From Bacteroidota bacterium (GTDB lineage Bacteria; Bacteroidota; Bacteroidia; 2-12-FULL-35-15): a DNA stretch of 64,000 bases. The position numbers and the translations under genes were made by a program. Numbering within the stretch: the stretch's first letter is position 1; each line of letters starts with the position of its first letter. Under the pieces are notes generated by a model that made no database searches, was not told the DNA's origin, and worked only from the letters and a program-made list of their open reading frames with translations. Location of the stretch: positions 186,001-250,000 of the forward strand of contig JADJHE010000003.1 in NCBI GenBank assembly GCA_016707685.1. Reading direction: 5' to 3'. Positions 17,343 to 25,625 of this stretch are shown here, piece by piece.

Positions 17343-18671
17343 TTACTTGTTAAACAAGAAACGAATCGATTTTTTTAATGGTGGAAGCAAAATCATTAAT
17401 AAACTTAAAAATAGCAGAATTCCTGAAATAGAAAAAACACTCATCACAGGTTGAATATCGTTCATGACTTCTTGAAAGCCCTTCCCATTCTTTACTATAC
17501 CTACGCCCTTTATTATACCTGCAATAATGAGACTAGACCAAAAAATTAATAAAGAAATATTGAATGCATAATAACCTATTTTAATAAGCTTAAGTTCAAT
17601 TTTACTGTATTTGCTTTGAATATAATTATCTATTAAAAACAAACAAGAAGCAAGAAGTATCATTGTATTAATGCCGATTGTGCTTCCCATTGCATGAGCA
17701 ACTGTAATGTGCGTGCCATGAGTGTATACATTAATTATTGGTACAGATAACATTAGCGCTAATGTTAAATTTAAAAAAATCCAAACATCAGAGGCAACTA
17801 AAAACTTAAATGGCAATACATGAAAATCTTTTAAACTTTCCTGCACGGATTTTTTCCAATTATATATTATTTTGGCTAAAAGGATTAGCTCTGTCATACT
17901 TATTATGTATGCAACATATCTTATCCATTGTGCTGTTGGTACATTGTATATATGGTGAGCCCAGCCAAACATTAAATTCGTTAAACCTAAAAAGTAGGCT
18001 AAAAAAGCAATCTTGCTTTTGCCAATTGATTTATCGTTTTTAATTTTTTCCATCAAAAAAATAGCGGTGCCATATACCAACATGTTCCAAGATCCAACCA
18101 GCGCACCATATGCTTTCCATTGCATTGCAATTTCTTTAATTACATTTTCTTTTATCTTTGGTAGCATCCATACATAAGCCTCTGAGAATGTGAAAAGAAA
18201 AAAGAGAATACCAGTAGCCCACATCCACATATATACAGGCCATTCCGATGTGATTTTGAATGCCGTTTTAAAATAATTCCATCCAAATAATAACCAGGAA
18301 ATTATGATTGGAATGGCTAAAATTGGTGGGAATTCCCAATATTCCCTACCTCCAAATTTCCCCATCAGATATGCAATGATTATAACTATACCTGTTATTA
18401 AAAAGACAATAAAATGAAGCACACTCATTGTTTTCGAGTATAGTTTTATGCCAAATTGTGATGGGATATAATAATAAATTCCACCAATTGAAGCGAGGAA
18501 TATCCACGCTACAACTAATGAAACATGCAAAGGACGAGTTTTATAGAAAGGGATTGATTGTAGAAAGTCGGGGAAAACAAATTGCAGGCTAGCTACTACG
18601 CCAAAGAACAATCCCCCTAGTAGTGACAATAATCCTAATGTAATAAATAATAATTCAAATTTATTTTTCAT
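17343..18671 (-). CDS. NorB-like haem-copper oxidase superfamily subunit, altered ligands
   Basis: A 442-aa, roughly 12-TM protein that aligns with the catalytic subunit of cytochrome c-dependent NO reductase. Shared features are PLHVSLVVAW (H49, haem b ligand), FGGREYWEFP (NorB GREF.E.P), WAHHIYNVP (H239-H240, two FeB ligands), SMTELIL (E261, equivalent to E280) and THGTHITVAHAMG (H326, haem b3 ligand). Departures by my manual alignment: the helix with the first FeB histidine and glutamate (HLWVEGxWE) reads YGALVGSWN, so His207 becomes Tyr188 and Glu211 becomes Val192; and the second haem b histidine (HxH) is Met328 (HAM). It starts two bases after norC. It may be a variant NO reductase (gNOR, eNOR or similar) or have another reaction. 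Confidence 0.8.
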   Translation of the reverse strand: MKNKFELLFITLGLLSLLGGLFFGVVASLQFVFPDFLQSIPFYKTRPLHVSLVVAWIFLASIGGIYYYIPSQFGIKLYSKTMSVLHFIVFLITGIVIIIAYLMGKFGGREYWEFPPILAIPIIISWLLFGWNYFKTAFKITSEWPVYMWMWATGILFFLFTFSEAYVWMLPKIKENVIKEIAMQWKAYGALVGSWNMLVYGTAIFLMEKIKNDKSIGKSKIAFLAYFLGLTNLMFGWAHHIYNVPTAQWIRYVAYIISMTELILLAKIIYNWKKSVQESLKDFHVLPFKFLVASDVWIFLNLTLALMLSVPIINVYTHGTHITVAHAMGSTIGINTMILLASCLFLIDNYIQSKYSKIELKLIKIGYYAFNISLLIFWSSLIIAGIIKGVGIVKNGKGFQEVMNDIQPVMSVFSISGILLFLSLLMILLPPLKKSIRFLFNK

Positions 18672-18673
18672 AT

Positions 18674-19087
18674 TTAATCTTTTATTTGAATACTTCCATC
18701 CACATTTACATCAAACTTAATAATAGGAGAAATTCCGGATTTGCTAATGTCTGTCAAGTATGACAGCAACATCTCTATTTCGTCATTTGGAATATGAAAA
18801 TTTGGCATTTTTTGAGTTCCAGAAACAATAAAAGCTTTGGCATACTCGACTCCTTTGCCTTGAGTACTTATAACATTAGTAAGGTCAGGTCCCATATATC
18901 CTCCTAATCCATAAATCTGATGGCAAGAGATGCAGTTATACTTTTGAAAAATCAACTTTCCCTGTTGTGCTTTTTGAGATAAATAGCCCACCTTGTTAAT
19001 CGGCTCAGCATTAAAAACAAAAACTGTATAGATTAGAAAGATTATAAGAAGGGTAAAAAAAATTGACCGTTTAATATTAATAGGCAT
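18674..19087 (-). CDS. norC: NorC-like membrane-anchored monohaem cytochrome c
   Basis: A 137-aa cytochrome c with an uncleaved N-terminal membrane anchor (SIFFTLLIIFLIYTVFVF) and one haem motif CISCH (C52, C55, H56). This is followed by QIYGLGGYMGPDLTNV, the NorC/CcoO-like block, and a likely axial Met in TQKMPNFHIP. In cNOR, NorC passes electrons from periplasmic cytochromes to NorB. It lies 18 bp after crp2 and 2 bp before the NorB-like gene, so crp2-norC-norB is one transcription unit driven by the palindrome at 19858. The symbol assumes partnership with the NorB-like subunit. Confidence 0.85.
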   Translation of the reverse strand: MPINIKRSIFFTLLIIFLIYTVFVFNAEPINKVGYLSQKAQQGKLIFQKYNCISCHQIYGLGGYMGPDLTNVISTQGKGVEYAKAFIVSGTQKMPNFHIPNDEIEMLLSYLTDISKSGISPIIKFDVNVDGSIQIKD

Positions 19088-19105
19088 AAATGAAAAATTA
19101 AATTA

Positions 19106-19789
19106 TTATTCTGAACTAGAAATTAATTCGAGTTGTTTCTTATCTATAATCTTAATACTACGGTTAATTAGATCGATAATGCCCTTGCTTTTTAATTCGG
19201 ATAACATTCGAATACATGATTCTGTAGAAACACTGGCTATGCAGGAAATGTCATATCTAGAAAATGATGTGTTTAACATTTTTGTTTCTTCATTTAGCCC
19301 AAAAATGTCTGCAATGTTTAAAAGCGCTTTCGCTATTCTTTTAATTGCCGTTTTATGTGTTAAATGAACAAGCAACGCATCTGTATGTTTCAAGTCATTT
19401 GCGACCAACTGTAGCATTTTATCTGTTAGTGCTATGTTGTAGTTTAGTTCGTCAAGAAATACGTTTTTCGGGAATGAGCAAACTGTTGTATCCGTGAGTG
19501 GAATTGCTGATGTTGAGTGGACATCATGCGTAATCAGAGATCTATAACCGATGGGGTCACCAGCCTTGGCAAATCGTAATATTTGACAATTATTGGATTC
19601 GTTTCGCACCAATTTTACTATTCCTTTTTTGATGGTAAGAAAAGATTCTGAATCCAATCCTTCATAAAAAATGGCTTTCCCTTTTTTGTACTTATAATTG
19701 GTCATATACTTCATTGCATTTTCTTGTTCATTTTTATTGAACAAGGCGATAATGCAAGAAGCTGAATTTTGACAAGCCTTACAATTCAT
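19106..19789 (-). CDS. Crp/Fnr regulator 2, FNR-type with four cysteines
   Basis: A 227-aa Crp/Fnr protein. N-terminal cysteines C3, C6 and C12 have exactly the CxxCx5C spacing of Escherichia coli FNR, and C104 (TTVCSFP) sits where FNR Cys122 does (MVCEIP). It can therefore be expected to bind an O2-labile [4Fe-4S] cluster. The HTH recognition helix VSTESCIRML keeps Glu and Arg for TGA half-sites. It leads the crp2-norC-norB unit and shares a bidirectional promoter with moeA. The palindrome there suggests autoregulation or control by a paralogue. Whether it senses O2, NO or both is not decidable here. Confidence 0.9.
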   Translation of the reverse strand: MNCKACQNSASCIIALFNKNEQENAMKYMTNYKYKKGKAIFYEGLDSESFLTIKKGIVKLVRNESNNCQILRFAKAGDPIGYRSLITHDVHSTSAIPLTDTTVCSFPKNVFLDELNYNIALTDKMLQLVANDLKHTDALLVHLTHKTAIKRIAKALLNIADIFGLNEETKMLNTSFSRYDISCIASVSTESCIRMLSELKSKGIIDLINRSIKIIDKKQLELISSSE

Positions 19790-19857
19790 TTATATGATAA
19801 TTAATTGTTAATGTAAATTACATTACAAAGCTATTGCAAGTGGAGTTCAAGATAATA

Positions 19858-19869
19858 TGATATAAATCA
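19858..19869. promoter_or_regulatory. FNR-type palindrome shared by crp2-norCB and moeA
   Basis: TGATATAAATCA inside an 18-bp near-palindrome (19855-19872). Box TAATTTTG (19894-19901) serves moeA, with TTG at 19872-19874 as -33. TAGCTTTG (minus, 19833-19826) serves crp2. Both boxes are perfect TAnnTTTG matches, and both are centred 34 bp from the palindrome centre, so one site can activate both directions. Confidence 0.82.
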
Positions 19870-19905
19870 TATTGTAAAAAAACATTTACTGAGTAATTTT
19901 GTATC

Positions 19906-21099
19906 ATGATATCTGTATTAGAGGCACATAAAATTATTTCGGAAAATACTACTCCATTAAGTTCTATAAGTGTTCTTACTGAAGATGCTTTGGGCTATGT
20001 AGTTGCAGAGAACATTTATTCTGCTGTTGACTTGCCCCTATTTGACCAAGCAGCAATGGATGGATACGGATTTATTTATAATGATTTTGAAAATGGGATA
20101 GCGATTTCTATACAGGACGAAATTCCAGCAGGAGTTGATTATCCAGCAGAAATTATGAGTGGATTTGGAGTTCGAATATTTACCGGTGCAAAAATTCCAA
20201 ATGGTGTTAATACAATTGTAATTCAGGAGGAGGCTAAATTGGTTGATAACAAATTACAAATTGAAAATAAAAATCTTTCCATTCGAAGTAATGTCAGAAT
20301 GATGGGTTCGCAGATTAAAAAGGGTGATTGTGCTATACCGAAAGGGACTAAACTAACACCTCCACTTATTGGCTTTCTTGCATCTATGGCTATTTCGGAA
20401 GTTAATGTTTATAAGAAGCCGAGTGTAACTGTGGTTGTAACAGGAGGCGAATTGGTTGCTGCGAATGAAAAGCGTGTAGAAGGAAAAGTGTATGAATCAA
20501 ATGGCATTACACTTAAAACTGGACTGTGTTCATTCGGAATAAACGATGTAACAATTTTTCATACGAAGGACAATGAAGCTGAATTAATATCTATTTTGAA
20601 AATAGCTAGCATTAATTCGGATATGGTGCTTATAACAGGGGGTATTTCTGTTGGGAAGTACGATTTTACATACAGTGCCTTACAAAAGTTAGGAGTAAAG
20701 CAATTGTTTTATAAAATAAAACAGAAGCCGGGTAAACCTCTTTTTTATGGCAAAATAGAAAATACAGCAATATTTGCATTGCCAGGAAATCCTGCTGCTG
20801 TTGTTACTTGCTTTTACAATTATGTACTCCCAGCATTAAATAAGTATTTAGGGAATAATAATTTTACATTAAAAAAACTCAGACTACATTCAATATCTTC
20901 TTATAAGAAAAAGAGCGGATTAGTGCATTATTTGAAAGCGAGTATTACTAATGATAGTAAAGTAGAAATACATCAAGGGCAAGAGTCTAATATCCTTAGT
21001 TCTTACCTAAACGCAGATTGTATGGTTTTTTTACCCGAGGAAATTGAAGAAGTGAATATCGGAGATGTTGTAGATGTATTATTGTTTCCAAATTTTTAA
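19906..21099 (+). CDS. moeA: Molybdopterin molybdenumtransferase MoeA
   Basis: A 397-aa MoeA, which inserts molybdate into adenylylated molybdopterin. Recognisable blocks are LPLFDQAAMDGYGF, FTGAKIPNGVNTIVIQEEA, VTGGELV, the MPT-binding GGISVGKYDFTY, QKPGKPLFYGKI and LPGNPAAVVTCFYNYVLPAL, then the C-terminal domain IV. Length is standard. ATG 19906 lies five bases after a -7 box, so the leader is nearly absent. It opens a co-directional molybdenum cofactor operon to about 24.8 kb, placed under the FNR-type palindrome shared with crp2, which fits demand for Mo-bis-MGD in nitrate reductase. Confidence 0.96.
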   Translation: MISVLEAHKIISENTTPLSSISVLTEDALGYVVAENIYSAVDLPLFDQAAMDGYGFIYNDFENGIAISIQDEIPAGVDYPAEIMSGFGVRIFTGAKIPNGVNTIVIQEEAKLVDNKLQIENKNLSIRSNVRMMGSQIKKGDCAIPKGTKLTPPLIGFLASMAISEVNVYKKPSVTVVVTGGELVAANEKRVEGKVYESNGITLKTGLCSFGINDVTIFHTKDNEAELISILKIASINSDMVLITGGISVGKYDFTYSALQKLGVKQLFYKIKQKPGKPLFYGKIENTAIFALPGNPAAVVTCFYNYVLPALNKYLGNNNFTLKKLRLHSISSYKKKSGLVHYLKASITNDSKVEIHQGQESNILSSYLNADCMVFLPEEIEEVNIGDVVDVLLFPNF

Positions 21100-21108
21100 A
21101 TAGAATAA

Positions 21109-21441
21109 ATGTATACAGTAAAAGGGAGCATATGGATAGTAAGTAAGAGTGGTACGTTTATAGGCTATGGACGTGCTATTTTACTCGAACGGATTAAAGA
21201 ATATGGTAGCATCAGTGAAGCAGCAAAATCAATGAAAATGTCGTATAAACATGCTTGGGAGATGATTGATAGCATGAATAAGCAATCTAAAACACCATTA
21301 ATTGAAAGAATAGCAGGTGGAAAAGGTGGTGGTGGAACAAAGCTTACTCCAGAAGGAGATAAAGTGCTAAAAAAATTTTGGGAATTGTATAAAGGATTTG
21401 AGAAATTCAATGCTTCTGCTTCAAGTAAATTAAAATTTTAA
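21109..21441 (+). CDS. ModE-type winged-helix protein without molybdate domain
   Basis: A 110-aa protein that is just the N-terminal ModE domain: SIWIVSKSGTFIGYGRAILLERI, the HTH SISEAAKSMKMSYKHAWEMIDSMNK, and the glycine-rich wing AGGKGGGGTKLTPEGDKVL. The C-terminal MOP (molybdate-binding) domains of E. coli ModE are absent, so it cannot sense molybdate in the classical way. It may act with a separate sensor or as a plain repressor. It lies nine bases after moeA, within the cofactor operon. A paralogue is at 34917, upstream of a TonB-dependent receptor. Confidence 0.88.
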   Translation: MYTVKGSIWIVSKSGTFIGYGRAILLERIKEYGSISEAAKSMKMSYKHAWEMIDSMNKQSKTPLIERIAGGKGGGGTKLTPEGDKVLKKFWELYKGFEKFNASASSKLKF

Positions 21442-21494
21442 ATTTTCCCATTCGTTATATTCAAAAAGATACAACGAGGTAAAACTGAAATAGG

Positions 21495-22058
21495 ATGAGA
21501 AGAATAACAGGAATAATATTAGCCGGAGGTAAAAGTTCCCGAATGGGTACAGACAAAGGAGTTGTTGAGTTAAATAACAAAAAAATTATTCAATATGTAG
21601 TTGATGTACTCAACGAGGTGGTTTCGGATCTAATTATTATTGCGAATAATAGAAATTATGATTATTTGGGCTGTCGCATTTATAATGATTTAATAAAAGA
21701 AGTAGGCCCTTTGGGTGGAATATATACAGGCTTATATTATTCAGAAACGGAATATAATTTAATTGTAAGTTGCGATACTCCTTATCTAAAAAAAGAAATA
21801 TTGAATACCCTGATAGATGCTATAAGTCAAGGAGATTATGATCTTATCATTGCAAAAGAAAACAATTCAATACACCCATTATGTGCTATTTATTCGAAAA
21901 GAATGATGAAAAAACTTGAAACATACATTAGCAAGAACGAATTAAAATTAAAAGAAATCGTAAAAGACTTCAAAACAAAAACTATAGACTTTAATTCAAG
22001 TACCGCATTTACAAATATAAATACCAAAGAAGATTTGTTAAAGCTGGCTAGTAGTTAG
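21495..22058 (+). CDS. mobA: Molybdenum cofactor guanylyltransferase MobA
   Basis: A 187-aa nucleotidyltransferase-fold protein that adds GMP to Mo-molybdopterin, making the MGD form used by DMSO-reductase family enzymes such as NarG. Signature ILAGGKSSRMGTDKG binds the GTP phosphates; VGPLGGIYTGL and SCDTPYLKKE (the metal-binding Asp) follow. Length is normal. It is in the cofactor operon between the ModE-like gene and moaD. Its presence agrees with the need of narG at the window end. Confidence 0.95.
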   Translation: MRRITGIILAGGKSSRMGTDKGVVELNNKKIIQYVVDVLNEVVSDLIIIANNRNYDYLGCRIYNDLIKEVGPLGGIYTGLYYSETEYNLIVSCDTPYLKKEILNTLIDAISQGDYDLIIAKENNSIHPLCAIYSKRMMKKLETYISKNELKLKEIVKDFKTKTIDFNSSTAFTNINTKEDLLKLASS

Positions 22059-22089
22059 TGTAAACATAAACATTAAAATAATTATTCTT

Positions 22090-22323
22090 ATGAAAATAGA
22101 AGTAATAGTATTTGGGATGATTGCTGATATAATTGGCAAGCAAAAAATAGAGGTTAACAATTGTTCAGACACAACTAGTTTACAGATAAAACTAACGCAT
22201 GATTACCCAAAACTCTGTCAGCAAAAGTTTGTAATGGCTGTATATAAAAAAGTAATTACAGGAAATACTAATTTGAACAATGGTGATGTTGTAGCTATAT
22301 TACCGCCATTCGCAGGAGGATAA
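22090..22323 (+). CDS. moaD: Molybdopterin synthase sulfur carrier MoaD
   Basis: A 77-aa ubiquitin-like protein ending PPFAGG. The C-terminal Gly-Gly is adenylated by MoeB and then carries thiocarboxylate sulfur for the conversion of cPMP to molybdopterin. The moeB ATG follows the stop codon directly, and moaE is downstream, so all partners are adjacent. N-terminal MKIEVIVFGMIADIIGKQKIEV is typical of MoaD. Confidence 0.94.
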   Translation: MKIEVIVFGMIADIIGKQKIEVNNCSDTTSLQIKLTHDYPKLCQQKFVMAVYKKVITGNTNLNNGDVVAILPPFAGG

Positions 22324-23439
22324 ATGTTAACTTCAAAAGAAATATCACGTTATGAACGCCACATTCAGTTGCCTGAAATTGGTATTAAAGGGCAGGAGCT
22401 AATAAAAAAAGCTTCTGTATTAGTAATTGGTGCTGGTGGGTTAGGCTGCTCAGCACTTCAATACCTTACTGCAATGGGTGTTGGTGTGATTGGAATTGTT
22501 GATTTTGATAAGATAAGTGAAACCAATTTACAAAGACAAGTACTTTATAACGCAAATGAAATAGGAAAATATAAAGTAGAAGTTGCAGTTCAGAAGTTAT
22601 CTCGACAAAATCCAGCTATAAAATTTATTACTTACTGTACGCAATTGACTAATAAAAATGCAATTGAAATTATCAAAAATTACGATATTATTGTTGATGG
22701 TACTGATAATTTTGCAACAAGATATATCATTAATGATGCATGCTGGATAGCTAATAAGCCATTGGTTTTTGGAGCTATACATAAATTCGAAGGCCAGTTA
22801 ACTGTTTTCAACTATAAAAAAGATAACAATACAATACCACTAAATTATAGAGATATGTTTCCTACTTCTCCTGCTGTAGCGGAAGTTCCAAACTGCTCTG
22901 ATTTGGGAGTAATTGGAGTGCTGCCAGGGATAATCGGAACGTTGCAGGCAACCGAAGTATTAAAGATTATTACAGGAATAGGAACTGTATTGGCAGGTAA
23001 ATTATTGTTTATGAATTCTCTGGACATGGAGTTCTACACATTTGAAATAACACCAGATGTGAATAGGAAGAATATAAGTATTGAAGAATACTTGAGCTAT
23101 GATTATGGGCAGTTTTGCATTTCAGAAAGCCAAAATCAGATTAATGAAATTTCTTGTAAGGAGTTAAAAGAATTGCTTTTAAATAATCGAAATACTCTCC
23201 AGTTAATTGATATTCGAGATCAAGAAGAACTTCCTAAAGTGCCGGTATTGGAGGAGCTTTTGATACCACTTGTTGAAGTAATTGAACGAGTTAGCGAATT
23301 CGATTCCTCAAAAAAAATTATTTTAATATGCAAAAGTGGTATACGTAGTAAGCTAGCTATTCAGATGCTTCAAAAAAAATTCGGACTAAGAAATCTTTTT
23401 TCACTAGAAGGAGGTATAACAGAATGGTTAAAAAACTAA
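22324..23439 (+). CDS. moeB: MoeB-type adenylyltransferase with rhodanese domain
   Basis: A 371-aa E1-like enzyme activating the MoaD C-terminus. The ThiF/MoeB domain (about 1-250) has the ATP-binding GAGGLGCSALQYL, DFDKISETNLQRQ, IVDGTDNFATRY and the cysteine-containing NCSDLGVIGVLPGIIGTLQA. The C-terminal rhodanese domain (about 275-371) has active-site loop CKSGIRS and could supply persulfide sulfur to MoaD, as in eukaryotic MOCS3. I do not see paired CxxC zinc motifs. It starts on the base after the moaD stop. The MOCS3-like fusion is common in Bacteroidota. Confidence 0.93.
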   Translation: MLTSKEISRYERHIQLPEIGIKGQELIKKASVLVIGAGGLGCSALQYLTAMGVGVIGIVDFDKISETNLQRQVLYNANEIGKYKVEVAVQKLSRQNPAIKFITYCTQLTNKNAIEIIKNYDIIVDGTDNFATRYIINDACWIANKPLVFGAIHKFEGQLTVFNYKKDNNTIPLNYRDMFPTSPAVAEVPNCSDLGVIGVLPGIIGTLQATEVLKIITGIGTVLAGKLLFMNSLDMEFYTFEITPDVNRKNISIEEYLSYDYGQFCISESQNQINEISCKELKELLLNNRNTLQLIDIRDQEELPKVPVLEELLIPLVEVIERVSEFDSSKKIILICKSGIRSKLAIQMLQKKFGLRNLFSLEGGITEWLKN

Positions 23440-23449
23440 AAATTGGATT

Positions 23450-23896
23450 ATGAAAGAGAAGAAAAAACATAAAGTATTCGTTGATGGACCTATCAGTCCT
23501 TCATTTATTGGAGAAAGTATTGCAAAACATACAACAAAAACAACAATAGGTGCGCATGATATTTTTTTGGGTCAGGTTAGAGCCGATGAAATTGATGGTA
23601 GAGTTGTAAAAGCGATTAATTATTCTTGTTATGAAGAGATGGCCGAAGATAAATTTTATGAAATTAGAGAAGCTATATTTGCGAAATATGATTTAACCTG
23701 TATGCATATATATCACAGTAGAGGAGAGGTAAAAGCAGGTGAAATTTGTCTTTTCGTTTTTGTATCATCAAGGCACAGAAAGATGGCATTCGAAGCTTGT
23801 AGAGAGGTTGTAGAGGAGATTAAAAAAAATGTTCCAATATGGGGTCAGGAATTATTTGAAGATAATTCATTTGTTTGGAAAGAAAACAAAAACTAA
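23450..23896 (+). CDS. moaE: Molybdopterin synthase catalytic subunit MoaE
   Basis: A 148-aa MoaE, the large subunit that transfers two sulfurs from MoaD thiocarboxylate to cPMP. Typical blocks are DIFLGQVRADEIDGRVVKAINYSCYEEMA, IYHSRGEVKAGEICLFVFVSSRHRK (the conserved His-Arg-G and Arg-His pair), and VPIWGQELF near the C-terminus. It lies 11 bp after moeB and 11 bp before the moaC-mogA fusion. The length fits the family. Confidence 0.94.
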   Translation: MKEKKKHKVFVDGPISPSFIGESIAKHTTKTTIGAHDIFLGQVRADEIDGRVVKAINYSCYEEMAEDKFYEIREAIFAKYDLTCMHIYHSRGEVKAGEICLFVFVSSRHRKMAFEACREVVEEIKKNVPIWGQELFEDNSFVWKENKN

Positions 23897-23907
23897 TCAA
23901 AGAAAGT

Positions 23908-24816
23908 ATGGTAGATATTACATTTAAATCAAACACACATCGCATTGCAATTGCACAAGCGATTTTAAAAGTCAGCAAGCAAGAAACAATTGATGCTGTT
24001 GTAAATAAAAAAGTACCTAAAGGTGATGTTTTTGAAATGTCGAAAACTGCGGGTCTCTTTGCTGTAAAACGCACGAGCGATATGATTCCCGACTGTCATC
24101 CAATGCCAGTAGAATATACGAAAGTAAACTTTGAAGTAATTGGATTGAATATTATTGTCCAGATTGAAGTACATACAATTTACAAAACAGGAGTGGAAGT
24201 AGAGGCTATGCATGGCGCATCTGTTATTGCTTTAACAATGTACGATATGCTAAAACCTATAGACAAAGGGATTGAGATTAGTAACATTAAACTCCTTTCA
24301 AAAAAAGGTGGCAAGTCCGATTATACAGACAAATACAGAACTGATCTTAAAGCAGCTGTTATTGTTTGTTCTGACTCTATTTCAGCAGGAAAGAAAAGTG
24401 ATAAAGCAGGAAAAGCGATAATTGAAAAACTTGGAAAATACAATATTGAGGTAACTGCATACATCATTATACCAGATGAAATAGAAGATATTCGAAGCAA
24501 AGTTATGGAACTGTATCAATCCAATAACATGGTCATTTTTACTGGCGGAACAGGTCTTTCACCGAGGGATGTAACACCAGAAGCATTAAAACCGATTCTA
24601 GACAAAGAGATTCCTGGAATAGTGGAGGCCGCTAGAAACTATGGTCAACAAAGAACACCTTATTCTATGTTGTCGAGAAGTGTTGCTGGAATGAAGGGCG
24701 ATACGCTTATATTGGCATTGCCAGGCTCAACAAGAGGAGCAGCAGAAACAATGGACTCTTTATTCCCCTCCATACTGCATATTTTCAGAATAATTGATGG
24801 GGCACAACATTATTAA
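23908..24816 (+). CDS. moaCB: Bifunctional MoaC/MogA cofactor protein
   Basis: A 302-aa fusion. The N-terminal MoaC domain (about 1-150; DCHPMP, EVEAMHGASVIALTMYDMLK) forms cPMP from the product of MoaA. The C-terminal MogA/MoaB domain (about 155-300; VCSDSISAGKKSDKAG, FTGGTGLSPRDVTPEA, LPGSTRGAAETM) adenylylates molybdopterin. I start it at ATG 23908, which gives the usual MVDITFKS start; an in-frame ATG at 23875 would overlap moaE and add a non-conserved tail. With moaA at 50529, this window holds every core step of Mo-bis-MGD synthesis. Confidence 0.94.
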   Translation: MVDITFKSNTHRIAIAQAILKVSKQETIDAVVNKKVPKGDVFEMSKTAGLFAVKRTSDMIPDCHPMPVEYTKVNFEVIGLNIIVQIEVHTIYKTGVEVEAMHGASVIALTMYDMLKPIDKGIEISNIKLLSKKGGKSDYTDKYRTDLKAAVIVCSDSISAGKKSDKAGKAIIEKLGKYNIEVTAYIIIPDEIEDIRSKVMELYQSNNMVIFTGGTGLSPRDVTPEALKPILDKEIPGIVEAARNYGQQRTPYSMLSRSVAGMKGDTLILALPGSTRGAAETMDSLFPSILHIFRIIDGAQHY

Positions 24817-24827
24817 AAAATAAAATT

Positions 24828-25214
24828 ATGATAATAACAGATTTTAAAACCAATTTTCATATGTATGAAAATATGGTCATTTGGGAAATAGCATCTCTTG
24901 ATGATTTTTTTAAATCTCATGAAATGTTAAAAGAAATATTTGAGAAAGAATATAAATGCTCTTTTGAAAATCATAAGGAACCAACAGCTAATTTTGTCGA
25001 TTCAGACATAGAAGTTGTGCATAAATTGTTAGACTATTTTGGGGATAAATATTTTATTGTTTTTAGTAATAATAATCCAGAACACGCCTTAATGAAAGAG
25101 TTTCAGGATAAGAAGACAATAAATTTTGGAATGGATATTTATGTTTTACATCCAAATAAAATATATGTTTTGGAGATGGATAAAACGAAAGACCTACAAA
25201 AGTACGACAACTGA
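24828..25214 (+). CDS. Hypothetical protein, 128 aa, in cofactor operon
   Basis: Not recognised. It is acidic, soluble, without signal peptide, and rich in aromatic residues: NFHMYENMVIWEIASLDDFF at the start, then a helical EMLKEIFEKEYKCSF, VVHKLLDYFGDKYFIVFSNNN, and FGMDIYVLHPNKIYVLEM. It sits 11 bp after the moaC-mogA fusion and 10 bp before a MORN-repeat gene, so it is probably co-transcribed with the cofactor genes. A role in cofactor handling is possible but rests only on position. Confidence 0.6.
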   Translation: MIITDFKTNFHMYENMVIWEIASLDDFFKSHEMLKEIFEKEYKCSFENHKEPTANFVDSDIEVVHKLLDYFGDKYFIVFSNNNPEHALMKEFQDKKTINFGMDIYVLHPNKIYVLEMDKTKDLQKYDN

Positions 25215-25223
25215 TTATAAGCA

Positions 25224-25625
25224 ATGGCAGATAGGAGTTTCTTTAAAGAAAATTTACGTTACCATAGAGTTGTTGTGGTTTGTATTGTTCTAATATCAAT
25301 TTGGTTACAATACAATTTTAATCCTTCCAATCCCAGCTATGCTAATGGACAAGCAAAAGTTATTGGCGAAAAGATTAATGGGAAAGATGAAGGCACTTGG
25401 ATTTGGTATCATCCAAATGGGAAAAAGCAAATGGAAGGCCGTTTTACAAATGGGAAACGAATTGGTGTTTGGAAAGTATGGAACATTGAAGGGATTAAAA
25501 TCAGCGAAAGCACTTATCAGGATGACAAGCTAAATGGACTATTTACACGCTGGAACGAAAAAGGGATAATAAGTAGCAGCGGTATTTATAAAAATGATAA
25601 ACTTTCAAATATTATTTATCAGTAG
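25224..25625 (+). CDS. MORN/YwqK-repeat membrane-anchored protein
   Basis: A 133-aa protein with an N-terminal membrane segment (VVVVCIVLISIWLQYNF) and three toxin_YwqK/MORN_2-like repeats (GTWIWYHPNGKKQMEGRF, GVWKVWNIEGIKISESTY, GLFTRWNEKGIISSSGIY). It probably faces the periplasm. The family has no defined biochemical role. It ends the cofactor operon; its last seven bases overlap the convergent radical SAM gene. A related but frameshifted lipoprotein lies at 6334. Confidence 0.75.
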   Translation: MADRSFFKENLRYHRVVVVCIVLISIWLQYNFNPSNPSYANGQAKVIGEKINGKDEGTWIWYHPNGKKQMEGRFTNGKRIGVWKVWNIEGIKISESTYQDDKLNGLFTRWNEKGIISSSGIYKNDKLSNIIYQ

